Assembly (NCBI GenBank): GCA_964403795.1
Contig: CAYOHP010000004.1
Coordinates: 60,367 to 124,366, forward strand
Direction: 5' to 3'
DNA length: 64,000 nucleotides
From: CAYOHP01 sp964403795 [NCBI: uncultured bacterium]
Lineage (GTDB): Bacteria; Muiribacteriota; UBA6191; CAZXTJ01
Shown: in pieces, positions 7,889-16,600 of the stretch
Layout of the letters: every line of letters begins with the position of its first letter
Numbering within the stretch: position 1 is the first letter of the stretch
Position numbers and translations under genes: made by a program
The notes under the pieces: model-generated
The model's input: the letters and a program-made list of their open reading frames with translations, nothing else
Database searches by the model: none
What the model was told of the DNA's origin: nothing

Positions 7889-8359
7889 TCACTCCTCCAG
7901 GATGGTCCGGAGCATCCAGGAGGACTTCTCATGGACCTGCATGCGCTGGGTGAGGAGGTCGACCGTGACGTCGTCCCCGGCGGCCTCGGCTCCCTCCATC
8001 TGGCCCCGGCAGGTGGAGATCACGGTCTCGTTGCCCTCGAGCAGCAGCCGCACCATGTCCATGGCCTTGGGGACCCCGGGGGTCTCCTGGATCGAGGAGA
8101 GCTTCATGTATTCGGCGTAGGTGCCCGGGGCCGGCTCGCCCAGGGCCCGGATCCGCTCCGCGATCAGGTCCACCGCCAGCGCCAGCTCGGTGTACTGGGT
8201 CTCGAAGAGGAGGTGCAGGGAAGAGAAGTGGGGACCCTTCACGTTCCAGTGGAAGTTGTGGGTCTTCAGGTAGAGGACGTAGCTCTCGGCCAGCAGCTTG
8301 GCGAGACCCTTCGCCAGCTTCTTCCTGTCCTTCTCGCCAAGTCCGGTGCCGATCTCCAT
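7889..8359 (-). CDS. dps: Dps-family ferritin-like DNA-binding / iron-storage protein
   Basis: A 156-aa protein with the Dps signature: HNFHWNVKGPHFSSLH followed about 20 residues later by D-x3-E (LAVDLIAERI), the residues that form the ferroxidase centre between subunits (His37, Asp64, Glu68 here). Dps proteins assemble into 12-mers that oxidise and store iron with peroxide and often protect DNA during starvation or oxidative stress. The N-terminus has several lysines (KDRKKLAKGLAK), which could bind DNA. The ATG is preceded by GGAAGG at a good distance. It is transcribed divergently from the Arg-Asp-repeat protein. I see no PerR or OxyR box that I could defend. Confidence 0.92.
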   Translation of the reverse strand: MEIGTGLGEKDRKKLAKGLAKLLAESYVLYLKTHNFHWNVKGPHFSSLHLLFETQYTELALAVDLIAERIRALGEPAPGTYAEYMKLSSIQETPGVPKAMDMVRLLLEGNETVISTCRGQMEGAEAAGDDVTVDLLTQRMQVHEKSSWMLRTILEE

Positions 8360-8385
8360 GGCTTTGTCCTTCCTCGGTCGCCCGG

Positions 8386-8391
8386 ACTGTA
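8386..8391 (-). promoter_or_regulatory. Possible -10 box (TACAGT) of dps
   Basis: TAnnnT hexamer 26 nt upstream of the dps ATG, which would leave a short leader holding the GGAAGG ribosome binding site. Confidence 0.25.
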
Positions 8392-8585
8392 CCCTCGGAG
8401 GCGGGCGACGTGGGGGGCCGGGCGGTCTGGGGCCGAGACCCGGACGGGCGGACCGGAAACGGGAGACGGGGGCCTGGGTAGGCCCTGGTGCCGGAGGAAA
8501 CCTGGAGGCAGGGTCGCCCGTAGTCCATGCTGGACCGCCACAGGCGGCCCCCTGCTCGGGGATGTTCGAGGAAGGAACGAGAGCG

Positions 8586-9503
8586 ATGTTGGGACTTCGC
8601 CGCATGCCGGTCTTCGCCAGGAGCCTCCTGTCCTTGGCGCTGGTGTTGGCCGTGGGCCTGGGACCGGTCGCTTCCACCCTGGTGGCCGCCGAGTCGACCC
8701 GGGAGTCGCGTTCCGGGAACCGGGATCGAGATCGAGATCGAGACTCCGAGTGGAGTCGTGACCGGGACGGAGATCGGGACCGAGACCGAGACCGGGACCG
8801 TGATCGGGATGACCGCCACGACAACGACGACGACGGCGAGACCTCGAAGGGCGAGGCGGTCCTCAAGGCTGGACTGATCTCGCTGGGTGTGGTCCTCTCG
8901 GGTGTGGCCCTCTCGTTCCTGTTGCCCACGGTGGTGGGCCCGATCGCCTTCCTTCCCCAGGCCCTGATGTGGGGCTCGGCGGCGGTGGCAGCCCCGCTGT
9001 TCGCCTATCTCTACAACAGGTTCCTGGACCGGGACATGAACGACCGGAAGACCCTGGGCCTGCTGGCGGTCGGCGGCCTCGGACTCCTGGGCGCGGTGGC
9101 GACGGCCGGACTCGGTCCCATCGGTGCCCTCGCCGGGGCTTCGGTGGCGGGCGCGGTGGGTCTCCCGATCTTCAAGGCCATCGCCGTGGATGACGACGAC
9201 GAGGGCTCACGGGGGTCCAGGGATCGGGACGACCGCGACCGCGGCGACGACGACCGGGAAGAACTCTGGGACCAGTACCGGGACGTCTTCGAGCTCTGGG
9301 AGCGGGTCCAGATGGCCTACCGCAAGTTCACCCACTACTCCCGGGAAGGCGACCGGCGGCTGGCCGACCTGTGGCTCAAGCGCTACCGCTGGTTGGAGGA
9401 GAAGTACCGCCAGGAGAACCGGGACTACCGGGACAACCTCGACGACCACGACGACGGGCACCATCGGGACCGGGATCGCGACCGCGACCGACGCCACGAC
9501 TGA
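8586..9503 (+). CDS. Secreted or membrane protein with Arg-Asp dipeptide repeats
   Basis: A 305-aa protein of unknown function. It has a signal peptide (about residues 1-36, ending LVAAES), a highly charged segment of alternating Arg-Asp pairs (about 43-75), a hydrophobic central part with three or four possible membrane helices including a Gly/Ala-rich stretch (90-200), a second acidic and RD-rich part, a helical segment (ELWDQYRDVFELWERVQMAY) and a final RDRDRD tail ending HD. The ATG at 8586 follows GAGGAAGGAACGAG and gives the proper signal peptide. RD dipeptide repeats are known from eukaryotic RNA-associated proteins, but here they are outside or at the membrane. A good hairpin terminator follows. 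No known family is recognised. Confidence 0.75.
   Translation: MLGLRRMPVFARSLLSLALVLAVGLGPVASTLVAAESTRESRSGNRDRDRDRDSEWSRDRDGDRDRDRDRDRDRDDRHDNDDDGETSKGEAVLKAGLISLGVVLSGVALSFLLPTVVGPIAFLPQALMWGSAAVAAPLFAYLYNRFLDRDMNDRKTLGLLAVGGLGLLGAVATAGLGPIGALAGASVAGAVGLPIFKAIAVDDDDEGSRGSRDRDDRDRGDDDREELWDQYRDVFELWERVQMAYRKFTHYSREGDRRLADLWLKRYRWLEEKYRQENRDYRDNLDDHDDGHHRDRDRDRDRRHD
8720..8814 (+). repeat. Imperfect 6-bp tandem repeat (gay cgr) encoding Arg-Asp pairs
   Basis: Repeated cgagat / cgggac units encode the RD repeat of the host gene. A shorter copy lies at about 9463-9495. The length could vary between strains by slippage in multiples of six without changing the frame. Confidence 0.6.
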
Positions 9504-9530
9504 TCGCTCCCGGTTGGTCCGGATCCGGAG

Positions 9531-9570
9531 ACCGCACCCATCCTTTCGGGGGGGGTGCGGTTTCGATTCA
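9531..9570 (+). terminator. Rho-independent terminator
   Basis: Nine-pair stem accgcaccc / gggtgcggt with a 13-base loop, followed by the T-containing tract ttcgatt. It ends the transcript of the Arg-Asp-repeat gene and separates it from the RRM gene. Confidence 0.7.
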
Positions 9571-9788
9571 TGTGGCAGAAAAGTCGCCGGCGTGCGAGGA
9601 TTCGGAGTGATCGTGTGAAGGTCTCGGCAAGCCTGCTCGACCTCGGATCGCTCCTAGGAAGCGACCCGGGGCCTCGATCCCCGCAGCCGGGGAGCGAGAG
9701 GCCTTCGACCAGAGTTCGGCTCGCGCTCGTGTCCATCCTTTCGTAGGGGTCCGGGGTCGTTTTGCCGATCGAAAGGTGTCCGGTTCCG

Positions 9789-10130
<342 letters not shown>

Positions 10131-10419
10131 GCGACGACCCGATCCGAGGGCTGGGAAGGCGGGAACCCGAGAGGTTCCGGGGCCGACCCGGCCCTCGTCG
10201 CGTCCGTGGGACCGATACTCTGGGACCTCGCCCGGCCCCCGGGGCATGTCCCGAAACAGGGTCGCGAAGCCCCGGGCCTGGTGACCCAGGCGTCTCGCGT
10301 GTCCCGAGGATGGGGCCTCGCCTGTGTCAAGGTCACGACGCAGGGGCTCGATTCCCGCTCGGGAAGGCGCCGAATGCCTGGCACGGGAGCTGCTTGCGAG
10401 GTGCCCGGAGGTCCTCGCT

Positions 10420-10968
10420 ATGCAGCTTCGTAACCTGGGTGCAGCTCTGGCCCTGTTGCTCGGACTCCTGGTGGCGAACCCGGCTCGGGTGCTCGCCGAG
10501 GAACCCTTCGGCATGGAGGGCGGCGAGCCCGATCGCGAACTCTCCGGCACGGGCACGGGCGCTGCGGCCGTGGCCTCGCCCTCCGAGGCCGAGATCGAGG
10601 CGCAGGCGATCGCGGAGATCGCCCGTATCCTCGCCAAGCCCGAGGTCGCCTGTGGGGACTCGCTCGAGGCCCGGGAGGGCAAGACCCAGATGGTCTTCGA
10701 CCTCTTCAAGATCCGGCTCCCGATCACCGGTCCCATCCCGGCCCAGACCGTGGAGGAGGGCCGGCCCCGGATCGCGACCGTGGTGGCCGGGATGAAGGCC
10801 CTGAACCCCGACTCGCTCCACTGCCTGGCGAGCTGGGCCAACGAAGTCATCGCCATGATGCCGACCGACCCACCCAATGCCGAGGCCAAGGCCGTGCTCG
10901 AGAGCGTGCGGGCGGTCTTCGAGGTGGTCGTCGTCGAGGTCGAGCGGGCGGCCGCTCCTCTGCCCTGA
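10420..10968 (+). CDS. Small secreted protein of unknown function
   Basis: A 182-aa protein with a clear signal peptide (MQLRNLGAALALLLGLLVANP, cut near VLAEE). The mature part has an acidic Gly/Ser/Ala linker followed by a helical domain with two Cys residues (VACGDS and LHCLAS) that could pair. No catalytic motif is seen. The ATG at 10420 has GGAGG at the right distance; an earlier in-frame start would put about 32 extra residues before the signal peptide. The gene ends ten bases from the convergent ornithine-cyclodeaminase-like gene. The 289 bases between it and the RRM gene hold nothing that I can identify. Confidence 0.7.
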   Translation: MQLRNLGAALALLLGLLVANPARVLAEEPFGMEGGEPDRELSGTGTGAAAVASPSEAEIEAQAIAEIARILAKPEVACGDSLEAREGKTQMVFDLFKIRLPITGPIPAQTVEEGRPRIATVVAGMKALNPDSLHCLASWANEVIAMMPTDPPNAEAKAVLESVRAVFEVVVVEVERAAAPLP

Positions 10969-10977
10969 CGCAGGCTC

Positions 10978-11955
10978 CTACAGTGGCAGCACCGTGCCCA
11001 GGCCCTTGGCGCGGGCTGCCGCCATCACCAGCGGGGCGGTGGCCATGTCGTCGAGCGCCAGGCCGAGGTTGATGGCCAGGAGCCGCTCCTCGGGGCGCTC
11101 CCGGCCCGGCTTCCGGCCGGCCACGATCTCGCCGAGGTCGGCATAGGCCTCGGGGGTAGCCAGGAAGTAGCCTTCCTTGCGGTAGTAGGCGAGCTGGGCC
11201 AGGTCGTCGGTGGCGATCCGGTCGACCTCGGCCAGCGCCCCGGCCGTCCAGTAGGAATCGAAGTCGACCGGGCTGGCGAAGGCGCCCTCGGCCAGCCATC
11301 CCGCTTCGATGGCGGGGGTCGGCTGCTTCAGGATCGGTCCGCTGGTCACGACCAGGTCCATGCCGACCACCGCGTCCCTGGGGCGGTCCACCACCTCGAT
11401 CGCCAGGTCCAGCATGCGGCCCATCTCCTCGGCGAATCGGCGGGCCACCCCTGGGTGGGTGTCATAGGCCTTCACGGTGCGGAGCCGGAAGCGGCAGGCC
11501 AGGGCTTCCAGGTTCGAGCGTCCCTGGACCCCGCAGGCCAGGATGCCGACCGTAGAGCTCTCGGGCCGGGCCAGGTGCATGGCGGCCAGCGCGGTGGCGG
11601 CCCCGGTGCGCTGGGCGGTGATCCAGGTGCAGTCCAGGACCGCGGTCGGGATCCCGGTCCCGGCATCGTTCAGGATCATGAGCCCGGTGATGTAGGGGAG
11701 ACCCTTGGCCTGGTTCGCCGGGAAGCCCGACACCCACTTCATCCCGGCCGACTCGAGCCTGGGGATGTAGGCCGGCATGGCGTGCACGAAGGAGTCGGGT
11801 CGGGGGTGGATCCCGGGCTTGGGGGGCATTTCGGTCCGCCCCTCGCCCTTCTCCCGGAACATCACTTCGAGGGCGTCGATGATCGAGTCCATGGTCACGC
11901 CCGCGGCCTCGACGTCGGCCCGGGAGAGGTAGAGGAGCTCGCGACCGAGTTGCAT
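10978..11955 (-). CDS. Ornithine cyclodeaminase / mu-crystallin family protein
   Basis: A 325-aa protein matching the OCD/mu-crystallin family in length and pattern: an N-terminal dimerisation part (LYLSRADVEAAGV...EVMFREKGEGR), the substrate-side segment MPPKPGIHP, AMPAYIP and GMKWVSGFP, and a Rossmann nucleotide-binding part with GILACGVQGRSNLEAL in place of the usual GxGxQ. Members use NAD(H) or NADP(H) and act as ornithine cyclodeaminase, alanine dehydrogenase, delta-pyrroline-2-carboxylate reductase or siderophore amino-acid synthases; the exact substrate cannot be read from the sequence. The ATG is preceded by AAGGAG. It is divergent from the MprF-like gene with about 80 bases between them. 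Confidence 0.85.
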   Translation of the reverse strand: MQLGRELLYLSRADVEAAGVTMDSIIDALEVMFREKGEGRTEMPPKPGIHPRPDSFVHAMPAYIPRLESAGMKWVSGFPANQAKGLPYITGLMILNDAGTGIPTAVLDCTWITAQRTGAATALAAMHLARPESSTVGILACGVQGRSNLEALACRFRLRTVKAYDTHPGVARRFAEEMGRMLDLAIEVVDRPRDAVVGMDLVVTSGPILKQPTPAIEAGWLAEGAFASPVDFDSYWTAGALAEVDRIATDDLAQLAYYRKEGYFLATPEAYADLGEIVAGRKPGRERPEERLLAINLGLALDDMATAPLVMAAARAKGLGTVLPL

Positions 11956-12023
11956 GGGCACTCCTTGGCGGGACGGCTCCCGGGGCCGCACTGCCCCGGT
12001 CCGGGCCCCGGACCCGGCGAGTG

Positions 12024-12029
12024 TACAGT
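12024..12029 (+). promoter_or_regulatory. Candidate -10 box (TACAGT) of the MprF-like operon
   Basis: TAnnnT hexamer ending 9 nt before the ATG at 12039, in the short gap to the divergent OCD-family gene. No Shine-Dalgarno sequence lies between the hexamer and the ATG. Confidence 0.35.
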
Positions 12030-12038
12030 CGCGCTCGC

Positions 12039-13670
12039 ATGGAGGCGATTCGCGACCGGTCCCGCGTCCGGAACCTCGCCGTCCATGCGAGCCCGCTGGT
12101 GGCGAGCCTGGTCCCCGACCTGGTGGCTCTGGCGACCGGAATCCTCGGGTCGGTCTGCCTGCTCGCCTCCTCGGCCCTGGTACACGAGGCGCTGGAAGCC
12201 ACCGGCCGGATCCCGGTCCTGCCGCCCTTTGAGGGGAGCCTGGTCGGGGCCTCGCTGCTGGTGCTCGCCCATGGCCTGAGGCGTCGGGTCCGGGCCGCCT
12301 GGGCCGCTTCGGTGGCCGTGCTCTCCGGGTTCGCGGTCTGGTCCTCGGCCACCGGTCGGGGCGGCTTCGGCCTGGCCGGGTTCGCGGCCGCGGTGGCGGC
12401 GGTCTTCGCGGTCTCGGGCTTCCCGCGCCGGAGCGCGCTCCTCGAGTCCGGGTCGCGGGGCCGGGTGCTCCTCTCGGCGACCTTCCTGGTGGCGGCGCTG
12501 CTGGCGGCCCATGGCTGGCTGGCGCGGCATCCCGAGGCGGAGGAGATGTCGCTGGCCGCGTTCCTGCGCCGGGGACCGGCCCCGGCCGGGGTGCGGCTCA
12601 CGGTGGCGGGGATCTGGGTCCTGTACCTGGGGGTGCTGCTGGCAGCCTTCCGCCCGACGAGACCGCGCACGGAGGTGGCGACCTGCGGGGAGCTCGACCG
12701 GGTCCAGGCGATCCTGGAGCGCTCCGGGAGGGCCGACGCCCGGCTGGCGCTCTCGGGGGACAAGGCCGTGCTCTTCGATCCGGAGGGCCGGGGCTTCCTC
12801 GCCTACGCGGTGACGGGGCGGACCTTCGTGGCCCTGGGCGATCCGGTGGGACCGCCCGAGGTGCGCCGGGAACTCGCCTGGAGCCTCTCGGAGCTGGCGG
12901 ATCGCCACGGCGGGAGGGTGGCCTTCTACCAGGTCCGGCCCGAGGACCTCGACCTCTACCTCGAACTCGGGCTGACTCCCCGCAAGCTCGGTGAGGAGGC
13001 CAGGGTGCCGCTCGCCGGCTTCGAGCTGGAGGGCAAGCCCCGTCGCGAGAGCCGCCGGGTGCTGCGCAAGCTCGCCGAGGCCGGCTACCGCCTCGAGGTC
13101 GTGCCGGCCTCCGGCGTGGCCGAGCTGGTCCCCGAGCTGGCGAAAGTCTCGGCAGCCTGGCTCGGGGGCAAGCGGGCCCGGGAGAAGGGCTTCTCGCTGG
13201 GGCGGTTCGATCCGGCCTACCTCGGACGCCTGCCGCTGGCAGTGGTGCGCGGGCCGACCGGCATCGCGGCCTTCGCCAACGTACTGGGCGCCGCCGACCG
13301 CGACGAGCTCACCATCGACCTGATGCGCTTCCCCGAGGACGCCCCCTCGGGCGTGATGGAGTTCCTGATCGTCTCCCTCATGGTCTGGGGACGGGAGCAG
13401 GGCTATGCCTGGTTCGGCCTGGGGATGGCACCGCTGACCGGGATCGAGGACCGCCAGGGGGCGCCCGCCTGGAACCGGCTGGCCGCCCTGGTACGCGACC
13501 ATGGCGAGGGCTTCTACAACTTCCACGGGCTGCGCCGCTTCAAGGATCGATTCGACCCGGTGTGGTCGCCCCGTTACCTGGCTGCGCCCGGCGGGAGCGA
13601 GCTGGCGAGGATCGTGGTGCAGATCGGGGCCCTGATCGGGGGCGGGATCCGGGGCGTGGTGGCGAAGTAG
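12039..13670 (+). CDS. MprF-like membrane aminoacyl-phospholipid synthase (short form)
   Basis: A 543-aa protein with about five or six membrane helices in the first 215 residues and a C-terminal soluble DUF2156/GNAT-like domain. The latter has the pattern of the MprF catalytic domain (ALSGDKAVLFDPEGRGFLAY, VALGDPVGP, FYQVRPEDL, DELTIDLMRFPEDAPSGVMEFLIV, WFGLGMAPL, NFHGLRRFKDRFDPVW). MprF transfers Lys or Ala from aminoacyl-tRNA to phosphatidylglycerol, giving resistance to cationic peptides. Full MprF has about 14 helices including the flippase; this one lacks most of them, as in the short forms found in many phyla. A giant secreted protein gene follows after 9 bases, so this gene starts an operon. 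Confidence 0.85.
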   Translation: MEAIRDRSRVRNLAVHASPLVASLVPDLVALATGILGSVCLLASSALVHEALEATGRIPVLPPFEGSLVGASLLVLAHGLRRRVRAAWAASVAVLSGFAVWSSATGRGGFGLAGFAAAVAAVFAVSGFPRRSALLESGSRGRVLLSATFLVAALLAAHGWLARHPEAEEMSLAAFLRRGPAPAGVRLTVAGIWVLYLGVLLAAFRPTRPRTEVATCGELDRVQAILERSGRADARLALSGDKAVLFDPEGRGFLAYAVTGRTFVALGDPVGPPEVRRELAWSLSELADRHGGRVAFYQVRPEDLDLYLELGLTPRKLGEEARVPLAGFELEGKPRRESRRVLRKLAEAGYRLEVVPASGVAELVPELAKVSAAWLGGKRAREKGFSLGRFDPAYLGRLPLAVVRGPTGIAAFANVLGAADRDELTIDLMRFPEDAPSGVMEFLIVSLMVWGREQGYAWFGLGMAPLTGIEDRQGAPAWNRLAALVRDHGEGFYNFHGLRRFKDRFDPVWSPRYLAAPGGSELARIVVQIGALIGGGIRGVVAK

Positions 13671-13679
13671 GAGGGTGCC

Positions 13680-16600
13680 ATGGGGCGCGACGTGAGGCGG
13701 GGGGTTGGGTGGCCGGCAGGCCGGGTGCGGCTCGGGATGGCCGTGGCGTCCGCCTTGGCGCTGGGCGTCGGCGTCGGGTTCGCCCAGGAGGGCGTCGAGA
13801 TCCCGGTCGAGGTGTGGGAGCAGACCCGCTATCGGGTCGACCTGGTCGGGGACAACCTCGAGCCGCGGGTCCGCCGGGTGGCGGTGGGGCCGGATGGGAC
13901 GCCGCTCCGGGAGGGGCGCACCGTGGTGCTCGAGGACGTGGCCCTCTCCGATCTCCCGCCCGAGGTCCGGACCTACCTCGAGGGTCGGTTCAAGCTGAAG
14001 GTGCTCCGTCACATGAACGATCGCGGCCTGAGCCGGACCAATGCCCGCTTCCGGCGGGGTTGGACGGTGAACGTGATCCAGCCTGCCCATGACAGGACGC
14101 CGGGGATGGACCGTCTCCGGGAGGCCATGCTCGACCCGGCGATCTCCGAGGCGCTCCGGCTCAGGGTGGTCGAAGCCATCGCCATGGGGAAGACGATCGA
14201 CCGGGCCCAGGTCGACCTCGTCCTCGAGACCCGCACCCAGCCGGGCGAATCCTCCGGCTACTGGGCCGGGAGCCGGCTCCATGTCCGCTCGGGAGCGGAG
14301 CATGGGTCGGGCGCCTGTCCGACCGCCAAGACCGCCCTCGTCGACCTCTCGGGCGGGACCTTCATGGCGGACCCGGTGCGGCAGGTGGTGCTGGTGCCGG
14401 TCGAGAACACCGGCGTGCGCCATGGATACGACTTCTCGTCCCTGGACCGCATGGGTGCGGTGATCCCTCACGAGTTCGGGCACACCCTGGCGGCGCTACG
14501 TCGGGCCATCATTCCCGACGGTGGAGGCCACTACGGATTCCAGTCCTACCGGGGGGCCCTGCCGGTGAACGAGGCCTTCGCCCACTTCATGGCCGTGACC
14601 ACCGACGCGGAAGGGGCCCGGACCGACTGGACCGCCTGGGGTGAGCACCGACAGGCGCTGCTGAAGGGCTACGACGAGGTGGGCTCAAGGAGTTCCGATG
14701 GCACCCACTCGACCGGCGACATGCGGGCCGGCGAAGGGGAGGCGATCTCGGCCCGCCAGCAGTTCCAGCTCCGGGAGGCGGAAGCCATGTTCCGGACCGA
14801 GGCCGTTCTCGCCAATGTCCTCACCGAGTTCGAACGGGCGGTGGATCGGGTTGCGGTCCCCGACGGCATGGGGAGGACCCTGAGAGGCCGGGAGGTGGTG
14901 CTCGACGTGCTCCGTCTGACGGCCCCGATCGAGGCTGCGCGTCTGCCCTCGGCGGCGGAGCCGGTCCCGATCGGAGACTGGTCGGAGTTCCGGAGCGGCG
15001 TGGAGCGGTGGTTCCCGGAAGTGGCTCAGGAACTCTTCGTCGCCGAGGAGGCCGCCACCCTGGGAGCACGACGCGACCTGGGGTCTGCCCGGGTCCGATT
15101 CGAGGCGATCGACGTGGTGGAGAGAGCCGAGCGGGATGCCCGAGGGCGGTACCGGAACGGGGAGAGCGAGGCCAAGGTCGAAGCCGTCCGGAAGCAGGTC
15201 CTGGCCGAACTCGAGGCAGTGTCGCGGGGGGCTTGGACGGTGCGGCCCGGGGCCGATCCCCGGTCGCTCCCCGAGCTGGTCCGGGAGCGGAACGCCGCCC
15301 TGGTGCGGGAGACCCAGAAGCAGATCCAGGCGCTCCGGTCGCGCTACGGGCGGGAACTCTCCAAGTCCTTCGAGACCGCCACCGGGGAAGCCCAGACGCA
15401 GCTCGCCCGGGAGATCGGCTGGAACTTCCGGGCCCGCCATGCGCTGCTCGAACGCTTGATCGGCGGCAAGCTGGCGGGCGTCGACCTGGCCCCCGGAGAG
15501 GCCAACCGGAGGGGGTTCCGCGGCTTGCCGACCGACGAGGCCCAGAAACGGGCCGCCGAGGCGATGCGCTCCGGGCTCGAGAGGCAGTGGGGGGAATTCG
15601 TCGACCTGGCTCGCCAGCGGGGGCTCCGGGCCGACACGGTCCCCACCGACTTCGAGTCGGTGCTCCGGGAGAGGGGCAGGGCCGAACTGATCTACCCGGA
15701 GGCGCGAGGGCCCGCTCGCCCTGCCGGCAGCGAGCCCGCCACCCGGATGCCTCGCCCGGGGCGGCAGGCGCCGACGCCCGGCCCTGGTCGTGGCGCACCG
15801 ACGGCATCGGGTCCGGGATCGGGCGCCGCGGGTGGAGGGACGGGGGAGGCTTCGGGAGGGCCCGGGCGACCGGAGACCTCGTCCGGCGGAGCCCCGGGTG
15901 AGGGAGCTGCTCCCGGCACCCAGGGGAGGCCTTCCCCCGTCGCGTCCGAGCCGGCGCCGGAGGCTGCTCCCAGGAACGCCGAAGGTCGGATCGCCCGGGC
16001 CCGGGCCCAGGTGGCCGAGCTGCGGACCCGTCTCACCGAGGCGGTGCGGATCCGGCTCGAAGAGGAGCTGGCGCGCCAGCCCCGGAATCCCGGGGAGCCG
16101 CCGAGTCGGGGCGCCCGGGCGGCCCGTTTCGCCCGCGGCCAGCTCGACTTCTTCGTCACCGCCTACCTGATGACGCTGGTGCGGCTGGCGTCCGACAATC
16201 CGACGCTGTCGACCTCCGAGATCCTGGCCACCGCCGCGAGCCAGGTCTTCTCGCCCGAGGCGATCGGCGGGCTGGCGCTCTTCATGGGCGCCGATCTCGG
16301 GGCCCAGGCCGCGATGCGCAAGGCCCTTGGGGGTGCCCTCCAGAGAGCCTTCGGATCCGCCCTGGCCGAGGTCGGACTGCGCAAGGCGGGAACCGCGATC
16401 GGTGGTGCCGGGAACGTGGTCGGGTTGGTGGTCTCCAGCGTGGGACTGGAGACCTGGAAGACCTGGCGGGAGGAGACTGCCGAGGAGGGGCGCCTGGCGA
16501 GGATCCGGAGCCGGCTGCGGGAGAGCCGGGCCCGGGCTGCCACCGAAGCCTCGGCGCGGTACCTGGCGACCACCAAGGGTGACCTGCTGCTCGAGGCCCT

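Noticed and set aside
10340-10370. tRNA-like T-arm sequence (ggggctcgattccc)
   Set aside because: No acceptor or anticodon arms can be formed around it, and it lacks the conserved ttcga loop in register.
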